A stretch of DNA of 18,281 bases, taken from Spirochaeta sp. (GTDB taxonomy: Bacteria > Spirochaetota > Spirochaetia > DSM-2461). The notes under the pieces are model-generated. The model saw only the letters and a list, made by a program, of their open reading frames with translations. It had not been told where the DNA came from and did not search any database. The number at the start of each line of letters is the position of its first letter. The first letter of the stretch is position 1. The DNA is taken from positions 1 through 18,281 of the forward strand of contig JAUVIY010000016.1 of assembly GCA_030592625.1 (NCBI GenBank). The letters are read 5' to 3'. The translations under genes and the position numbers were made by a program. Positions 1 through 8,563 of the stretch are shown here, piece by piece.

Positions 1-770
1 GCTTCCAGGTCTGCAGCGTTATCCCTTCGGACAGTCTCAAACAGATAGGCCATGAAACGGCGCTCGATTTCCATGAGGGGCTTTTCGGATTCGATGAATC
101 CCATCTCGATATCCAGGGAAACATACTCGTTGAGGTGTCTGGGGGTTTCGTGTTTCTCGGCGCGGTAGGCATGTCCGATTTCAAAGACACGCTCAAATCC
201 GCTGGCCACCATGGTCTGCTTGTAGAGCTGGGGCGACTGGGCGAGATATGCGGTCTTGCCGAAATAATCCATTGAAAAGAGGTTGGTTCCTCCCTCCGAC
301 CCACCGCCGAGAATCTTGCTGGTTTTTATTTCTGTGAAACCTTCACTGCGAAAGAAATCCCCGAACGCTTTCACACAGGTGGCCTGGAGGCGAAAAATGG
401 AAAGAATCCTGGGATTCCGAAGGCTGATCATCCTGTTGTCGAGAATAGCCTCTAAACTGAGGGATTCAGGATCCTGGTTCACGGAAACAGGAAGATCGGG
501 GGCCGCTTCTGCGAGTACATCGAAGTTTTCCAGGGCAATTTCAGAACCGCCCGGGGCCTTTTCATTCTTGTGAACCATTCCCCTGGCGCGAATAACGGAT
601 TCCACCGGCAATGTGAATTCTCCATCGGTTACCAGCTGGATTTGACCGGAACGGTCTCGTAGTATGATGAAAACGACACCACCAAGGTCTCGTACACGGT
701 GGACCCATCCGGCCACCTCAACGGTTTCTCCGATTCTGTTTAATGCGTCGACGGCAAGAGTCCTGTTCAT
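1..770 (-). CDS. aspS: Archaeal-type (predicted non-discriminating) aspartyl-tRNA synthetase, C-terminus cut by window edge
   Basis: Class II aminoacyl-tRNA synthetase that charges Asp onto tRNA(Asp) and, in the non-discriminating form, onto tRNA(Asn). About 256 residues are visible. An N-terminal OB-fold anticodon-binding domain (about residues 14-95, AGWVHRVRDLGG) is followed by the start of the catalytic domain, with FGDFFRSEGFTEIKTSKI, GGSEGGTNLF, LAQSPQLYKQ and HAYRAEKHETPRHLNEY. There is no long bacterial insertion domain, so this is the archaeal/eukaryal AspRS type. His24 and Pro73 sit where the discriminating Thermococcus enzyme has Trp26 and Lys85; that alignment is from memory. The start ATG fits the family N-terminus. 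The best Shine-Dalgarno, AAGGA, lies about 12 nt upstream, which is rather far. The gene follows gatB after 90 nt. That gap holds a possible extended -10 (TGCTAGCAT, 814-822) without a good -35, so read-through from gatCAB is likely. Confidence 0.93.
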   Translation of the reverse strand, partial: MNRTLAVDALNRIGETVEVAGWVHRVRDLGGVVFIILRDRSGQIQLVTDGEFTLPVESVIRARGMVHKNEKAPGGSEIALENFDVLAEAAPDLPVSVNQDPESLSLEAILDNRMISLRNPRILSIFRLQATCVKAFGDFFRSEGFTEIKTSKILGGGSEGGTNLFSMDYFGKTAYLAQSPQLYKQTMVASGFERVFEIGHAYRAEKHETPRHLNEYVSLDIEMGFIESEKPLMEIERRFMAYLFETVRRDNAADLE

Positions 771-860
771 ATATTTTAGAATTCCTTCCAAACATGGGTG
801 CGATTTTAAGCTCATGCTAGCACAGTCGGTGCCTTCGGGAACAGGCTCGGGGTTTCCCAA

Positions 861-2303
861 TCAGACGATGGTACTGAGTTTTTCGTCCAGTATCTTCCCT
901 GAGAGCTCTGGTGCAGCCTTGCCGTCGGAAGCACGCATTACCTGACCCATCAGCCATCCCCGTTGCTTCATATCTCCGTCCCGAACGGCAGCAGCAACTT
1001 CGGGATTGGCCCCGATTACCTTGTCCACAATCAAGGCAAGTTCTACAGGATTGCTTATCTGCGACCAGCCTTCCTTCTCCACGATGGATTCAGGATCGGA
1101 ATTTTCGGAGAAGATATTCTCCAGAACTTTCTTGGCGATCTTCCCGCTGATACGCCCTTCCTCGATGAGCTTGAGCAGTGCGGAGAAACGTGCTGCGCTC
1201 AATGGACTGTCGGCCAACGAAAGATTCTCCCGATTGAGAAGTTTCCTGATATCCGAAGAAAGCCATGCCGCGACATTTCGTGCGGAAGATCCGGTTCTAA
1301 CGGTCTGTTCAAACAGATGCAAAGTTGCGACATCATCATGGATGAATTCAGCCTGCTCAGGACTGAGCCCGTATTCAGCCTGCAGACGCCGTTTCTTATC
1401 CAGCGGGAGTTCCACCATCGAGGCCTCAACTCTGGCCAGGAATGCATCATCCGGTATAAAAGGCGGCAAGTCAGGCTCGGGGAAATAACGATAATCATCG
1501 GCCTCCTCTTTTCGACGCATGGATTCAGTAATATCGCGATTTTCATTCCAGAGTCTTGTTTCCTGAATAAGGGAACCGCCGGCATCGATGATTTCGGCAT
1601 GACGGATTACCTCATGATTCAGGGCAAGACGGACGAAGCGTGGAGAGTTCATGTTTTTTAGCTCCACCTTGGTACCCAGTCCCTTTCCAGGGTGGTTGAT
1701 AGAGATATTGGCATCGCATTTCATTGAGCCTTCATCCATATTCCCGTCACTCACTCCCAGATACCGTACAAGACGCTGGAAATCCCTCAGAAAGGCCTCA
1801 GTCTCCTCTCCGGTACGCAGATCCGGTTCGGTGACGATTTCCAGAAGGGGGTATCCCGCACGGTTGAAATCTAAAAGTGTGACGTCACCGGCATGAATCA
1901 TCTTTCCGGCATCCTCTTCAAGGTGGACGTCGTGAATCCGGATATTTCTCACGCCCCCATCACCGAGATCGGCTTCCATCAGACCCTCAACGCCCACCGG
2001 TTCTTCGAATTGGGAAATCTGATAGTTCTTCGGCATATCCGGGTAGAAATAGTTCTTACGCACAAAACTCGTGCGGTCTGCAATACGGCATCCGAGAGAC
2101 CGGGCGACATGATACCCGAGTTCCATGGCCCGTTCATTCAATAGGGGCAGTGTGCCGGGATACCCGAGACAGACCGGACAGACGTTGGTATTCGGTTCAT
2201 CGCCGTAATGTGCCCTGCAGGAACAGAACATTTTAGATACCGTCTTCAGATGAATGTGGATTTCCAGTCCGATGAAAACGTCGTACTTTTCGTGGGCACT
2301 CAT
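861..2303 (-). CDS. gatB: Asp-tRNA(Asn)/Glu-tRNA(Gln) amidotransferase subunit B
   Basis: tRNA-binding and kinase subunit of GatCAB. It phosphorylates the mischarged Asp or Glu on tRNA(Asn) or tRNA(Gln) and then amidates it with ammonia channelled from GatA. At 480 residues it has normal full length. The N-terminal cradle begins with FIGLEIHIHLKT. Zinc-site cysteines are present at Cys27, Cys29, Cys42 and Cys45 (MFCSC and CPVC). MPKNYQISQFEEP and DEGSMKCDANIS are family signatures, and the C-terminal Yqey-like helical tail reaches LSGKILDEKLSTIV. The start overlaps the gatA stop by 4 nt (ATGA), with AGGAG about 7 nt upstream, so translation is probably coupled to gatA. It is the last Gat gene before aspS, so charging and transamidation enzymes are probably made together. 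Confidence 0.97.
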   Translation of the reverse strand: MSAHEKYDVFIGLEIHIHLKTVSKMFCSCRAHYGDEPNTNVCPVCLGYPGTLPLLNERAMELGYHVARSLGCRIADRTSFVRKNYFYPDMPKNYQISQFEEPVGVEGLMEADLGDGGVRNIRIHDVHLEEDAGKMIHAGDVTLLDFNRAGYPLLEIVTEPDLRTGEETEAFLRDFQRLVRYLGVSDGNMDEGSMKCDANISINHPGKGLGTKVELKNMNSPRFVRLALNHEVIRHAEIIDAGGSLIQETRLWNENRDITESMRRKEEADDYRYFPEPDLPPFIPDDAFLARVEASMVELPLDKKRRLQAEYGLSPEQAEFIHDDVATLHLFEQTVRTGSSARNVAAWLSSDIRKLLNRENLSLADSPLSAARFSALLKLIEEGRISGKIAKKVLENIFSENSDPESIVEKEGWSQISNPVELALIVDKVIGANPEVAAAVRDGDMKQRGWLMGQVMRASDGKAAPELSGKILDEKLSTIV

Positions 2304-3694
2304 GACAGACTCCTGATATCAAGCGCACCGGGAGCGGTCTGAAGAGGAAAAGAGTCTGTGAGATCCCTTGCCGCCTTGAACAGTCTTTTTTCGCCAAAGG
2401 CCGGTGCCATGAACTGCACACCGGTGGGAAGTCCGCCATCGATGCCGGTGGGTACCGAAAGTGCAGGAAGACCGGTCAGGTTGGCAAGACAGGTGAATAC
2501 GTCGGCAACCCTCTGCTTATAATCATCCATACCCGCATCCCCCATCAGGAAAGCCTGGGTGGGAAACACCGGCATGAGAAGCAGATCGCAGGATGCGAAT
2601 ACTCCGGCCAGTTCATTTCGAATCAAAGTGCGAATTTTCTGAGCCTTGACATAATACTGATCCTGGAAACCGGAACGAAGGACGTAGGTTCCCAGAAGGA
2701 TTCTCAGCTTCACTTCATCACCGAATCCTTCATGCCTGGCCATCCTCATCAGCTCTGTGGGATTTTCGGAAAAATCAGGAGAATGACCGTATCGGATACC
2801 ATTGTATCGGGCCAGATTCGCGCTTGCCTCGGCGGTGGCAATGGTATAATAGGCTGGAACGACCATTTCCAGGGATGGCAATGATACTTTCCCGACGGAG
2901 TAACCGGCTTCTTTCAAGGCTCCTTCGGTCCGTTTATATGCATCGGCAACGGGAGCATCCAGAATTTCATCGTCAACTTCCAGCATCACGACATGTGTTG
3001 CATCTTCGCTTATCATATCGGCACTGATTGAACTCTGGTCTTTCTCGTCCCGAGCCGCCATCACGCCGAAGGCAGTTTCCAGAAGATCGATATCCCGGGT
3101 GAGCGCACCAATGACTTCAAGAGAAGAAGCATAAGCCGTCAGACCGAATCGGGATATGGATCCATATGTGGGTTTAAGTCCATAGACCCCGCAGAAATTG
3201 GCCGGCTGCCTGACGGAACCCCCGGTATCACTTCCCAGAGCCAAAGGAACGAGTCCTGCAGCTACAGCGGCAGCACTTCCTCCGCTGGATCCTCCGGGGA
3301 CCCTGTCTTTATTCCAGGGATTTACCGTTGTCCCCAGAGCCGAATGCTCATTGGATGAACCCATTCCGAATTCATCCATATTTGTTTTTCCCACAACAAC
3401 GGCTCCGGCATCTTCCAGACGCCGGACGGCTGTGGCGGTATATGGAGCCTTGAGATTCTCTAAGATATGGGAACCGCAGGTAAGGGGACGCCCTTCAACA
3501 GCAATATTGTCCTTAACGGCAACTGGAAGACCGTTTAGAGGTCCCTTGCCGGCGGGTTTGCCAGTGGGATTCTCCAGGCTGAAACTTAAGAAACTGCCAA
3601 TACTTTCATCAATCTCGCCGACAAGACGGGTGTATTGTTCTCTCCGACCGGGCTCAATGAGTACACCGGACCAGAGTTCGGATATCAGGGACAT
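2300..3694 (-). CDS. gatA: Asp-tRNA(Asn)/Glu-tRNA(Gln) amidotransferase subunit A
   Basis: Amidase-signature glutaminase that releases ammonia from glutamine for GatB. It has 464 residues, slightly shorter than the usual 480-490. The Ser-cisSer-Lys triad is complete: Lys61 in LPVAVKDNIA, cis-Ser136 in VPGGSSGGS and nucleophile Ser160 in GSDTGGSVRQP. The 75- and 99-residue spacing from the Lys matches S. aureus GatA (Lys79/Ser154/Ser178). GVYGLKPTYG follows as expected. The start lies 10 nt after the gatC stop and has a GTGAGG Shine-Dalgarno 5 nt upstream. The 3' end overlaps gatB by 4 nt. Gene order C-A-B is the common bacterial one. No frameshift or missing catalytic residue is seen. Confidence 0.97.
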   Translation of the reverse strand: MSLISELWSGVLIEPGRREQYTRLVGEIDESIGSFLSFSLENPTGKPAGKGPLNGLPVAVKDNIAVEGRPLTCGSHILENLKAPYTATAVRRLEDAGAVVVGKTNMDEFGMGSSNEHSALGTTVNPWNKDRVPGGSSGGSAAAVAAGLVPLALGSDTGGSVRQPANFCGVYGLKPTYGSISRFGLTAYASSLEVIGALTRDIDLLETAFGVMAARDEKDQSSISADMISEDATHVVMLEVDDEILDAPVADAYKRTEGALKEAGYSVGKVSLPSLEMVVPAYYTIATAEASANLARYNGIRYGHSPDFSENPTELMRMARHEGFGDEVKLRILLGTYVLRSGFQDQYYVKAQKIRTLIRNELAGVFASCDLLLMPVFPTQAFLMGDAGMDDYKQRVADVFTCLANLTGLPALSVPTGIDGGLPTGVQFMAPAFGEKRLFKAARDLTDSFPLQTAPGALDIRSLS

Positions 3695-3704
3695 GAAAAC
3701 CTCA

Positions 3705-3989
3705 CTACAGAACGTTTGGAATCAGGAAGAACTCGTCTTCCAGCTCGGGAGAAGCATTGAGCAGAACATCGATATTTTCGAAGGAGTCAACTACATCTTT
3801 ACGGACACGATTTTCCCGTGCCAGTGCGTGGGTCGTGGGTTCGAGACTATCTACATCGGCACGGGACATGGTAAGGAACAATTCACGCATTCGTTCCGCT
3901 TCCTGAGCCAGTCTGAGAGCTTCGTTGTCATCCAGTTCCAATCGGGCGAGTTCGGCCATCAACGACCATTCATCCAGAGCTCGTGCCAT
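3705..3989 (-). CDS. gatC: Asp-tRNA(Asn)/Glu-tRNA(Gln) amidotransferase subunit C
   Basis: Small subunit that wraps around GatA and stabilises the GatA-GatB interface. It has 94 residues, normal for the family. The N-terminal helix MAELARLELDDNE matches the GatC signature (VAELARLEL), and the C-terminal part RENRVRKDVVDSF matches the loop that contacts GatA. An in-frame TAA nine nucleotides upstream of this ATG excludes a longer protein. There is no Shine-Dalgarno; instead a strong promoter places the predicted transcript start at the ATG itself (see 3995-4024). It is the first gene of the gatC-gatA-gatB(-aspS) unit and lies 59 nt downstream of the GGDEF gene. Confidence 0.93.
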   Translation of the reverse strand: MARALDEWSLMAELARLELDDNEALRLAQEAERMRELFLTMSRADVDSLEPTTHALARENRVRKDVVDSFENIDVLLNASPELEDEFFLIPNVL

Positions 3990-3994
3990 AGGAT

Positions 3995-4024
3995 TTTATA
4001 CCTGCCGCAGGAGATGACTGTCAA
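3995..4024 (-). promoter_or_regulatory. Predicted gatCAB promoter, leaderless type
   Basis: A perfect TTGACA (4024-4019), an 18-nt spacer and TATAAA (4000-3995) lie just before gatC. Only five bases separate the -10 from the gatC ATG, so the predicted +1 is the A of the start codon and the mRNA would be leaderless. The spacer contains an odd palindrome CCTGC-c-GCAGG (4001-4011) next to the -10, which could bind a regulator. The site lies in the gap after the GGDEF gene, so gatCAB can be expressed independently of it. Confidence 0.6.
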
Positions 4025-4048
4025 TATCGGCAGGTGTTCTCCAATCGT

Positions 4049-7000
4049 TCATTTGACGGTCTCTTTACTCAAAACCAGAGGCTTCAAGCTGTTTTTCATA
4101 TAATCAGGCAACTCTGGAAGTATACCGGTGTAACAGATTCTGTTTCTACCGCCGGCTTTAGCCGTATAAAGGGCCTGATCTGCATGGTTGATGAGTTTTT
4201 CAACTGTCTCATCAACCTCGGCCCTGAAGGTGGCCGAACCGGTACTCAGCGTCAGAAGCTTGGAGACAGAAGAATATTCATGAGGAATCATCAATTCTTC
4301 AATGGCCAGTATCAGATCATTTGCAAGAGTAACCGATGCGTTCGGATTCTCGCCGATAAATACAACTGCGAATTCCTCCCCCCCAGAACGGGTAATGATA
4401 TCCGTTGACCGTTCGAACACCGAGCGTAGCGCTTTACCGACTTCCCGAAGAACTTCATCACCCCGAACATGGCCATAATGGTCATTGTAGAGTTTGAAGA
4501 AATCGACATCCATCATGAACAGAGTAATCATCAGTTTGTTGCGCTGAGCCGTTCCCAGGGCATGAGAAACCCCCTGATCGAATCCCCTGCGATTAAGCAA
4601 GCCGGTCAGCGCGTCGCTCATGGTCAGAAAAGAAAGCTGTTTATTGGCTTCGAGAACTTTCATCCGAGCCTCTTCCAACTCACGGATTTGGTTCTTCATC
4701 AGATGTCCTTCCCAGAGTTTGAGAAAAAAGACGAAAAATATGAAGAAGACTGCTATGTACAAGATAATTGCAGGAGTCTTCCGCCAGAAAGATCTTTCCA
4801 CTGTTATATTGATAACCGCATTGTTCTCACTGAAATATTCCAGCTCATTAAGAGCCCTGACGGAGAATTCATACTCACCTGGAGACAGGTTTGCAAAGGT
4901 GACTGAATCCGTTTCACCCAGGTCTACCCATTCGTCATCAAGATTCCGGAGCTTGTACTGATAAGTGATTTCACCCTGATATCGGTAGTCCACCGCCCCG
5001 AAACTGATACTGAAGACTTTATCTTCCGATCGAAGATTTAAAGACGCCAGTCTGTCCAAACCATATTCGTAAGCTTTAGTTTCATTCATGACTGACAATT
5101 CAGTCAGGAATACCTTCGGGTTATCGAAAGATAGTGAATCGAGATAGGTATCATAATTCCAGATTTCCCCATTGGCACCGACATACATGATACCATTCCT
5201 GCCCAGTGTTAAGCTGGTAATGAATCCGGATGGAGTCAACCCGACATCATCTCCCATGGTTGTGATAAATCCAACTCCGGGATTGTATATGAGAACCTGC
5301 TGCCCATCGGATATCCACAGATTCCCCTCACGGTCTTCTGATATCCCTGAAACATTGACGGTTCGTTTATCAGGAACCATAAGGGGTTCAAAACCGTCAT
5401 TGAATCCCTTGTAAAAAGAAATTCCGGCAGGACTGCCCAGCCAGACCCGCCCTTGAGAATCCGAGAGTATGGATGTGACTCCACCTTCCTGAATCCCCCC
5501 GTTTTCAGTTCCTGTCGGGAGCCAGGTTTTTATCAGATAACCGTTTCTGTTGAACAGTCGCAGATTTTTGCGGGATCCGGCCCAGAGAGTACCTTGTGGA
5601 TCCACCATTAGTACCGTCGGTACCGAAGATGAGGTAAATTGAAATACCGTATAATCCCGCTCCTGCGGATCCAGCTTGTACAATTCGCCGGTTCTGAATG
5701 ACATCCAGATACAGCCGTCAGCCCCTTCCTCAATGGCCAGAACCTGCATTCCCCGGAAGTCAGGCCATCCGCTCATCATAATACCGACGGGTTCGAAGCC
5801 ATCAACTTCCGGAAGATAAAGAGCCGGCCCCTGATCGGTACCGATCCACAACCGACCGGTACTGTCTTCCACTATATCGCTGATGTTATCACCGCTGATT
5901 GAAAAGAAATCCCCGGAATCATGTGCATACTGCCGTATCTCACCATACAAGGGGTCGATCCTGGCCAAACCGCCGTAATCCGAGCCTGTCCATATATAAC
6001 CCAGACTGTCTTCCAAGATCACCTTTATCGATCCGGCAGGAAGTCCGTTGGATCCTGACCTTTTAATATAAGCGAGATGATTTTTTTTTCTGATATCAAC
6101 CGAATACAATCCGTAATCAGCAGTTCCGATCCAGACATGTCCACTGCTGCCGAAAAGAAGTGAATTGATCCTGGCACTCGGTAGTTTGTAAGGGTGCTCC
6201 GGATCGATATCGCACAACCGTACTTCTCCGGTCTCCGGATTGATAATAGTAAGACCCCCGCTGGAAGAACCGGCCCAGATGAGACCGTCGGGACCGGCAA
6301 TGATGATCGACGTGTCCTTTGACGATGAGTACCGTTCCACATCTCCGGTTTCGGGTTCGAATCGTAATATGCCGTTGCCGACTTTGCCCGACCATACTTC
6401 ATTTCCTATTACAGCGATACTGCGGGCTTCGAATATATTCAGGGTATGTCGGAAACGTTCATCTTCCTCATCCCACTGCTTCAACCCGTCGGAAGCCGCC
6501 GCCCAGACGGTACCGTCATCGCCGGTTGCAACATCGAAGATTTCAATGAAATCATCCTCTATCGCAGGATCCACCGGGACTTCTTCCATTAAATCACCGC
6601 GTGCAAGTCGGTAAATGCCTTGAGTTGTAACAGTGAAAATCGTACCGGCCCCGACGGCGATATCAACAACCTCAATACTGGCATCGTGCCTACCGGTATG
6701 CTGAATCTGCACCTGCCTGATTTTGTTATCTGCCAGACTGTAACGGACCAGACCGGCCAGTGTGCCGATCCAGAGCTCATCTGTTTCTTTGACATATTCA
6801 ATGGAAAGAATCTGATCTGCAGGCACTTCAGGATGACTTTTCCGGTTTATAAGCATGAGTTTCCGCCCGTCATATCGAACCACCCCCTCGGGTGTCCCAA
6901 ACCAGATATAACCTCTGTCATCCTGGGTGATACTTGTTACCGAAGGAACCGTCAGGGTCGAGAAATCCCTTTTTTCATAATATAAATCTTCCCCGTAGAG

Positions 7001-7072
7001 AACCGGGGAGAAAAGGGTGGAGAGAAAAGCTAGAACGGCAAAAAAACATCTGCCCGGAACAGTAAAAAACAT
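4049..7072 (-). CDS. Membrane sensor with periplasmic beta-propellers, Y_Y_Y domain and C-terminal diguanylate cyclase (GGDEF)
   Basis: Predicted cyclic-di-GMP synthase controlled by an extracytoplasmic sensor. It has 1007 residues. The signal peptide (about 1-28) ends near SPVLYG. Repeated two-component-regulator propeller blades follow to about residue 680, each with motifs such as SITQDDRGYIWFGT, DSLGYIWTGS and DREGNLWIS. A Y_Y_Y immunoglobulin-like domain covers about 700-760 (YQYKLRNLDDEWVDLG). One TM helix lies at about 768-787, then a short coiled coil, then GGDEF from about 815. The active-site signature is GGEEF at 897-901. The inhibitory I-site RSTD lies exactly five residues before it, so product feedback looks intact. 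Metal-site Asp residues are in MMDVDFFKLYNDHYGH. The ligand is unknown; in Bacteroidetes hybrid two-component systems such propellers sense polysaccharide breakdown products. It is 66 nt downstream of gltD. No convincing Shine-Dalgarno is visible. Confidence 0.9.
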   Translation of the reverse strand: MFFTVPGRCFFAVLAFLSTLFSPVLYGEDLYYEKRDFSTLTVPSVTSITQDDRGYIWFGTPEGVVRYDGRKLMLINRKSHPEVPADQILSIEYVKETDELWIGTLAGLVRYSLADNKIRQVQIQHTGRHDASIEVVDIAVGAGTIFTVTTQGIYRLARGDLMEEVPVDPAIEDDFIEIFDVATGDDGTVWAAASDGLKQWDEEDERFRHTLNIFEARSIAVIGNEVWSGKVGNGILRFEPETGDVERYSSSKDTSIIIAGPDGLIWAGSSSGGLTIINPETGEVRLCDIDPEHPYKLPSARINSLLFGSSGHVWIGTADYGLYSVDIRKKNHLAYIKRSGSNGLPAGSIKVILEDSLGYIWTGSDYGGLARIDPLYGEIRQYAHDSGDFFSISGDNISDIVEDSTGRLWIGTDQGPALYLPEVDGFEPVGIMMSGWPDFRGMQVLAIEEGADGCIWMSFRTGELYKLDPQERDYTVFQFTSSSVPTVLMVDPQGTLWAGSRKNLRLFNRNGYLIKTWLPTGTENGGIQEGGVTSILSDSQGRVWLGSPAGISFYKGFNDGFEPLMVPDKRTVNVSGISEDREGNLWISDGQQVLIYNPGVGFITTMGDDVGLTPSGFITSLTLGRNGIMYVGANGEIWNYDTYLDSLSFDNPKVFLTELSVMNETKAYEYGLDRLASLNLRSEDKVFSISFGAVDYRYQGEITYQYKLRNLDDEWVDLGETDSVTFANLSPGEYEFSVRALNELEYFSENNAVINITVERSFWRKTPAIILYIAVFFIFFVFFLKLWEGHLMKNQIRELEEARMKVLEANKQLSFLTMSDALTGLLNRRGFDQGVSHALGTAQRNKLMITLFMMDVDFFKLYNDHYGHVRGDEVLREVGKALRSVFERSTDIITRSGGEEFAVVFIGENPNASVTLANDLILAIEELMIPHEYSSVSKLLTLSTGSATFRAEVDETVEKLINHADQALYTAKAGGRNRICYTGILPELPDYMKNSLKPLVLSKETVK

Positions 7073-7088
7073 GAGTGCTCACACAATA

Positions 7089-7104
7089 ATGGATAAATAT
7101 CCAT
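7089..7104. repeat. Perfect 7-bp dyad upstream of the GGDEF gene
   Basis: ATGGATA-aa-TATCCAT, 17 bp upstream of the GGDEF sensor ATG and inside the 66-bp gap after gltD. The two-base centre is too tight for a good RNA hairpin and no U-run follows on the minus strand. A protein-binding site near the promoter is therefore more plausible than a terminator. Its function is unknown. Confidence 0.4.
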
Positions 7105-7138
7105 TCATCCAGACCCCTGTTGCGGAGCCGATAGGATT

Positions 7139-8563
7139 CTAACCCATCAGCCAGTCATGAATCGATTCTGCAGCCAATCTACCATGATTAAGGGCCCTTA
7201 CAACCAGTGATGCTCCTGTATTGGCATCGCCGGCAGTAAATATTCCATCGACGCTGCTGCGATAGTCGTCAGCCTTGATATTACCCCTTCCATCAAGCTC
7301 TACTGCGGGATCGGTTACGGCCCGCCCATGCTCAACATGCACGAAACCCATCGCCAGCAAAACCAGGTCGACTTCAAGGGAAAATTCACTACCCTCAACC
7401 GCTTCCATTGAAGGTCTGGTACCTTTTCCCCCGGGCAACCATTCGATGAACCGGAAATGACCCTTGGATACCGTACCGTTTTTACCCTCGAAGGAGAGTG
7501 TTTCTACGTTCCAGTCTCTCTCACATCCTTCTTTGTGACTTGAGGAAGTACGAAGAATCTGTGGCCATTCCGGCCAGGATGGATTCCAGGGTTTATCCCA
7601 AATCATAGGCTTGGGCATAATTTCATACTGATAAACGACCTTTGCACCCTGACGCCTGGCGGTTCCGACACAATCCGAACCGGTGTCACCACCGCCGATG
7701 ACAAGAACTGTTTTCCCCCTGGCGCTGAGTTCACGTTCCTCAAATGGCTCATTAGCGACCCGACGGTTTGACTGGCCCAGATAATCCATAGCGTAATGAA
7801 TACCGTCGAGTTCCCTGCCGGGAACCGGCAGGTCCCGGGGTTCCCCGGCGCCCATAGTGAAGAGAATGGCATCAAATTTATCCCGAAGATAACGGATGGA
7901 AATATCCTCTCCGACGGTTACGCCGGTCTCAAAAAGTACCCCCTCGGCGGTCAACTGTTCCAGCCGCCGGTCGATCACGTTCTTTTCGAGTTTGAAATCA
8001 GGGATGCCGTAACGCAGTAATCCGCCGATTTTACGGTTTTTCTCGAAAAGAGTAACAGCATGACCGGCTCTCCGCAGCTGCTGTGAAGCGGCCATGCCTG
8101 CAGGTCCCGATCCGATGACGGCTACGGACTTACCGGTATCGGCCTTGGGTGGACGGGGGATAACCCAGCCTTCATCAAAGGCCTTTTCGATAATGGCCCG
8201 CTCATTCTGCTTTATGGTGACCGGCGCATCATTGATGGAAAGGGTGCAGGAGGTTTCACAAGGTGCCGGACAGACACGACCTGTGAATTCAGGGAAGTTG
8301 TTTGTAATTTCCAGCCTTTCGTAGGCCTCCTTCCACTGTCCCCTCCAGATAGCGTCATTCCATTCCGGAATCAGATTAATGATGGGACAGCCAATGATGT
8401 GGCAGAACGGCGTGCCGCACTCCATGCAGCGGCCGCCCTGCTCCACCAGTTCCTCGATAGACTTATCGATGGTGACTTCATCATAATCATTCAGTCTCTT
8501 GTCAACTTCACGATACTTGAGTTCCGTACGCCGGTATTCCAGGAATCCATTGGTTTTACCCAT
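7139..8563 (-). CDS. gltD: Glutamate synthase (NADPH), small (beta) subunit
   Basis: Takes electrons from NADPH via FAD and Fe-S clusters and passes them to GltB, where 2-oxoglutarate plus glutamine-derived ammonia become glutamate. At 474 residues it has full length. Cysteines for two [4Fe-4S] clusters are at Cys46/49/54/59 (CMECGTPFCHIIGCP) and Cys98/102/106 (CPAPCETSC). The FAD Rossmann motif VIGSGPAGMA is at 149-158 and the NADPH motif VIGGGDTG is near 288-295. MGFVHVEHG and IFTAGDANTGASLVVRA close the FAD site. The start overlaps the gltB stop by one base (TGATG) and has a strong GAGGAGG Shine-Dalgarno inside gltB. Translational coupling to the 3' part of gltB is therefore likely, which matters because gltB contains an internal stop upstream. 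Confidence 0.96.
   Translation of the reverse strand: MGKTNGFLEYRRTELKYREVDKRLNDYDEVTIDKSIEELVEQGGRCMECGTPFCHIIGCPIINLIPEWNDAIWRGQWKEAYERLEITNNFPEFTGRVCPAPCETSCTLSINDAPVTIKQNERAIIEKAFDEGWVIPRPPKADTGKSVAVIGSGPAGMAASQQLRRAGHAVTLFEKNRKIGGLLRYGIPDFKLEKNVIDRRLEQLTAEGVLFETGVTVGEDISIRYLRDKFDAILFTMGAGEPRDLPVPGRELDGIHYAMDYLGQSNRRVANEPFEERELSARGKTVLVIGGGDTGSDCVGTARRQGAKVVYQYEIMPKPMIWDKPWNPSWPEWPQILRTSSSHKEGCERDWNVETLSFEGKNGTVSKGHFRFIEWLPGGKGTRPSMEAVEGSEFSLEVDLVLLAMGFVHVEHGRAVTDPAVELDGRGNIKADDYRSSVDGIFTAGDANTGASLVVRALNHGRLAAESIHDWLMG

Noticed and set aside
843..860. GGGAA / TTCCC inverted repeat between gatB and aspS as an NrpR site or terminator
   Set aside because: The centre is 12 bases rather than six, and no U-run follows. 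The canonical GGAA-N6-TTCC form was not found in any intergenic segment by eye.
3996..4052. An 18-codon frame (starts MNDWRTP) overlapping the GGDEF stop as ATGA and ending six bases before gatC
   Set aside because: It has no Shine-Dalgarno, its sequence is dictated largely by promoter elements, and no peptide family is recognisable. It could at most be a coupling leader.
3198..4103. A 301-codon open frame on the plus strand opposite gatA and gatC
   Set aside because: It runs antisense to well-matched gatA/gatC codons, has no recognisable protein motif and no Shine-Dalgarno. Other long opposite-strand frames were dismissed for the same reason.
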